From the NCBI GenBank assembly GCA_029261435.1, contig JAJDBI010000297.1, positions 1 to 8,976 on the forward strand: 8,976 nucleotides of DNA. Reading direction: 5' to 3'. A program made the position numbers and the translations under genes. Under the pieces are notes generated by a model, which searched no databases, was not told the origin of the DNA, and saw nothing but the letters and a program-made list of their open reading frames with translations. This DNA is from Nitrospinaceae bacterium. GTDB lineage: Bacteria; Nitrospinota; Nitrospinia; Nitrospinales; VA-1. Below are positions 6,646-8,976 of this stretch, in pieces; position 1 is the stretch's first letter; each line of letters opens with the position of its first letter.

Positions 6646-8976
6646 CAGGAACCGGGGTGGGTGATGGTGTCGCATCAGGCAGGTTATCCGTGATAGGTGC
6701 CAGGATGTCCTGCGGAGTCTGTAAAATACCCTGAAAAATTCCCACCACTTTTTTTCCCAAAGACGTAAAAGGAATCGCGCTGATCTCAGGATCATTAAAA
6801 TCCCCTTTCACCGTATAATAGGTTTTCAACAGACTTTTTTCATCACCCCCGGTAAGGATTTTCCCCACCAGTGGAATCTTAGTCAGAAACCGGTCTAGCT
6901 GCGCCATGGGGGCAACTCCAACTACCGTATCCATTTGATCGTTAATGAGATCAAAACTTCCCACAATGGAGGTCCTCCGGTTTTTGGTTTCAACCACAAA
7001 GTTTTCAGTCTTAAGAATCCCATCCTCAGAAATAAAATCTCCGGAAATCTGCCTGAAAGGAGAAGACTCATTCTCTTTCAATGGAGCAGATTGCGGGATT
7101 GAACTGAATAATCTGCGAACCCCTCTTTTCAGCCTGTCCTGATTTATTTTTCCAGATCGGATATCTAGAGCGATGTTACCGGACAAGGATTTGGAAATTT
7201 CCGTCCAGTCCTTTCCACTGCCCTTCATGTTGACATCAATATTTTTCACTTTCCCACTTAAACTCTCGCCAAAAACGTCACCAAAAAAACCGAACAAATT
7301 GTTTGTTTCCATATCTTGGGCTTTGACACTTCCCGCAAAATATCCAACACCTTTGGGGCCGATCGACAATCTCCCGCCACTCTTTACAGAAGTGTTAGCA
7401 GCAAAAGTCAGGTCCTTCATTTCTATTTCCTTGTTTTTCAGGACAATGCTTCCCGTAACCTGATCCAAGTTTAAAAGCTTATAGTTCAATTGATCCAGAT
7501 TAAATTTTACTTTGCCCTTACCCTTGTTGAAAAATTCATACTGGTTCAGCCGGTCAATGAGAGGTTTCTTTTCACCTTCCGATTCTGGAAAGATCTCATC
7601 GACATCCAATCTTTTTCCAGCAAGATTCAAATCCAGGCTGGGAGAATCACCTCTTTGATAAACACCGGAAAAACTTAGCCCACTTTGATTAGATTTTATA
7701 TTTCCTGAACGAATGTCCAGGCGATTCTCTTTAAACTTCAGGTTGGCACCCACCGTCAGGAATGATAAAAAGTTTTTTGGACGAATTTTCAGTTCCTTCA
7801 AGTTCATCTCCCCTTCAAATTTTGAACTGGAAAGATCATTCAAGTTACCAGAGCCTACTATTTTAAAATCAGCGCTTCCATCTACCTCCGCGTCAAAAAA
7901 TCGAAAAAACTGTCGGGAAGGATAAGCTTGAAAATTACTGGCCGCTAAACTAACAGTGAACTCAGGGTTGTCAAGATCAGGAATTTGAGCCGCTCCCGAA
8001 ACATGATTTCCACCCAACTCATAGGACCAGTTGTCGATGGTTAACCCTCCATTTCTCAAAACGCTTCCTTTGGCCTTAAATTTACTCAAAGCGTTGGGCC
8101 GTTTCTCCAGAACACCTGGAATTTGATACCCTACTTGTGTCAGATCGGCTTGGTGCTCAAACTTGAAAGAGTCCAGGTTTCCATTCAGGTTTAGAGAAAC
8201 GTGGGCAGGGCCAGAAAAATTCAAGTCCTCGAAAAGAGGAATATCCCTCAAATCAGACTGCACAAGGCCCGGAAAGTTTAAACGAATGGCATACTCCAAC
8301 GTCTTTATATTCTTGCGGTCGATTTCTCCTTCCAGTTGAACTGGAGAATCACCATAACGTCCATTCAAGTTTTCCAGCCTTATCTTTCCATCACCATAAG
8401 AGATATTACCATTCAGGTTCATCATTGCCCGCAACCGGTCAGGATATTTCATGGAGAAGTTTTTCAATTCAATTTTTCCCCACTCCTTTTCAGTTTCCGG
8501 CTGAGTTGGATTGCCCTGCGATCTGTAATTCATAATCAACTCGCCAGAAGTAAAGTCCAAGCCTTCCTGCAAGCTCACCAGAGCATCCTCAGAGTTATCA
8601 GACAGGACATAGATTAAATCGCTGGATGCAACTTTGTAGACCGAAGACATTTTTTCCAGAGGTTCTCCATTACTAAACCCCATCTCTCCATTCATATCTG
8701 AAAAAGAACTTTTGGAAAAACTTCCGGAAAGATTGTCGTACTGAATGACCGGAATCCATGAAGCATCTTTGCGTTTATCCGCTTCTGGAGTGTGGGTGTA
8801 AATAATTTTACCATTCAAGTTTTTCAGTCGCGGCTCAAACCCTTCTTCATTAAGTGAAACATCCTGCAGGCCTATCTTTCCGGAAATCGCCAGTTTGTCA
8901 AAATCATCCAGCGGACCTTTCACATTTAGAAGGACTTTCGCCTTCCCCTCAAACTCATTATAAATTGCTATGGAAT
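6635..8976 (-). CDS. AsmA/YhdP-like envelope protein, C-terminal part (5' end outside window)
   Basis: The frame is open from the right edge to a TAG at 6635-6637, giving 779 visible residues. The GTG codon at 8921-8923 is not the start, because at least 17 more in-frame codons precede it. The protein is full of short alternating strands of the LNLNGNL / VQLEGEI type, as in the long beta-groove AsmA, TamB and YhdP proteins. The C-terminal part resembles an AsmA-like C-terminal domain: LSGNIALDIRSGKIN, a GDFISEDGILKTENF segment, SIVGSFDLINDQMDTVVGV, then IPLVGKILTGGD (encoded about 6842-6877) and YYTVKGDFNDPEISAIPF. The tail ends Pro-rich (TPSPTPVPAEN). Proteins of this class span the periplasm and are implicated in phospholipid transport to the outer membrane; they usually have an N-terminal membrane anchor, not visible here. 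The substrate and exact subfamily cannot be fixed. Confidence 0.75.
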   Translation of the reverse strand, partial: SIAIYNEFEGKAKVLLNVKGPLDDFDKLAISGKIGLQDVSLNEEGFEPRLKNLNGKIIYTHTPEADKRKDASWIPVIQYDNLSGSFSKSSFSDMNGEMGFSNGEPLEKMSSVYKVASSDLIYVLSDNSEDALVSLQEGLDFTSGELIMNYRSQGNPTQPETEKEWGKIELKNFSMKYPDRLRAMMNLNGNISYGDGKIRLENLNGRYGDSPVQLEGEIDRKNIKTLEYAIRLNFPGLVQSDLRDIPLFEDLNFSGPAHVSLNLNGNLDSFKFEHQADLTQVGYQIPGVLEKRPNALSKFKAKGSVLRNGGLTIDNWSYELGGNHVSGAAQIPDLDNPEFTVSLAASNFQAYPSRQFFRFFDAEVDGSADFKIVGSGNLNDLSSSKFEGEMNLKELKIRPKNFLSFLTVGANLKFKENRLDIRSGNIKSNQSGLSFSGVYQRGDSPSLDLNLAGKRLDVDEIFPESEGEKKPLIDRLNQYEFFNKGKGKVKFNLDQLNYKLLNLDQVTGSIVLKNKEIEMKDLTFAANTSVKSGGRLSIGPKGVGYFAGSVKAQDMETNNLFGFFGDVFGESLSGKVKNIDVNMKGSGKDWTEISKSLSGNIALDIRSGKINQDRLKRGVRRLFSSIPQSAPLKENESSPFRQISGDFISEDGILKTENFVVETKNRRTSIVGSFDLINDQMDTVVGVAPMAQLDRFLTKIPLVGKILTGGDEKSLLKTYYTVKGDFNDPEISAIPFTSLGKKVVGIFQGILQTPQDILAPITDNLPDATPSPTPVPAEN

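Noticed and set aside
7173..7463. 96-codon + strand frame, and similar ones at 7713-7925 and 8336-8617, antisense to the AsmA-like gene
   Set aside because: They are hydrophobic/Ser-rich shadows of the long, well-supported - strand coding region and have no upstream ribosome-binding site.
1..8976. CRISPR arrays, tRNA/rRNA genes, insertion sequences, prophage or defence genes
   Set aside because: No regularly spaced repeats, RNA gene signatures, transposase motifs or terminal repeats were seen; nearly every base falls in a housekeeping-type gene.

Overview
The window reads as an ordinary chromosomal stretch of a Gram-negative bacterium with moderate GC content. Three things support this: the C-terminal end of an HflC-type membrane protease modulator, an AsmA/YhdP-like envelope protein, and a complete Na+-pumping decarboxylase set (oadA-oadB-oadG), which is common in marine and anaerobic lineages. 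The species cannot be named from the sequence. A marine deltaproteobacterial or Nitrospinota-like source is a low-confidence guess from the style of the proteins.

Layout, left to right. (1) 1-120, + strand: last 39 codons of an hflC-like gene that enters from the left. (2) 121-201: short AT-rich gap with a Fur-box-like palindrome. (3) 202-1569 trkA and 1566-3038 trkH, overlapping by ATGA: the NAD-binding regulator and the membrane channel/transporter of a Trk K+ uptake system. (4) 3039-3263: intergenic spacer with a perfect 18-bp inverted repeat that is probably the trkAH terminator. (5) 3264-6621: oadA, oadB and oadG, encoding the carboxyltransferase/biotin subunit, the membrane Na+-pump subunit and the small anchor subunit. 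(6) 6635-8976, - strand: 3' part of a large AsmA-like gene convergent with oadG; its start lies beyond the right edge.

Together, Trk imports K+ and the Oad complex uses decarboxylation of oxaloacetate to pyruvate to expel Na+. The two adjacent + strand units therefore both set the cytoplasmic K+/Na+ balance, although the hairpin between them suggests separate transcripts. Nearly all of the sequence is explained by well-known families. I see no CRISPR array, mobile element, tRNA or rRNA, and nothing that looks like an undescribed multi-gene system. The points worth a second look are small: a possible iron-type operator before trkA, a degenerate second nucleotide-binding motif in TrkA, an altered gating loop in TrkH, and hairpins at three intergenic positions.
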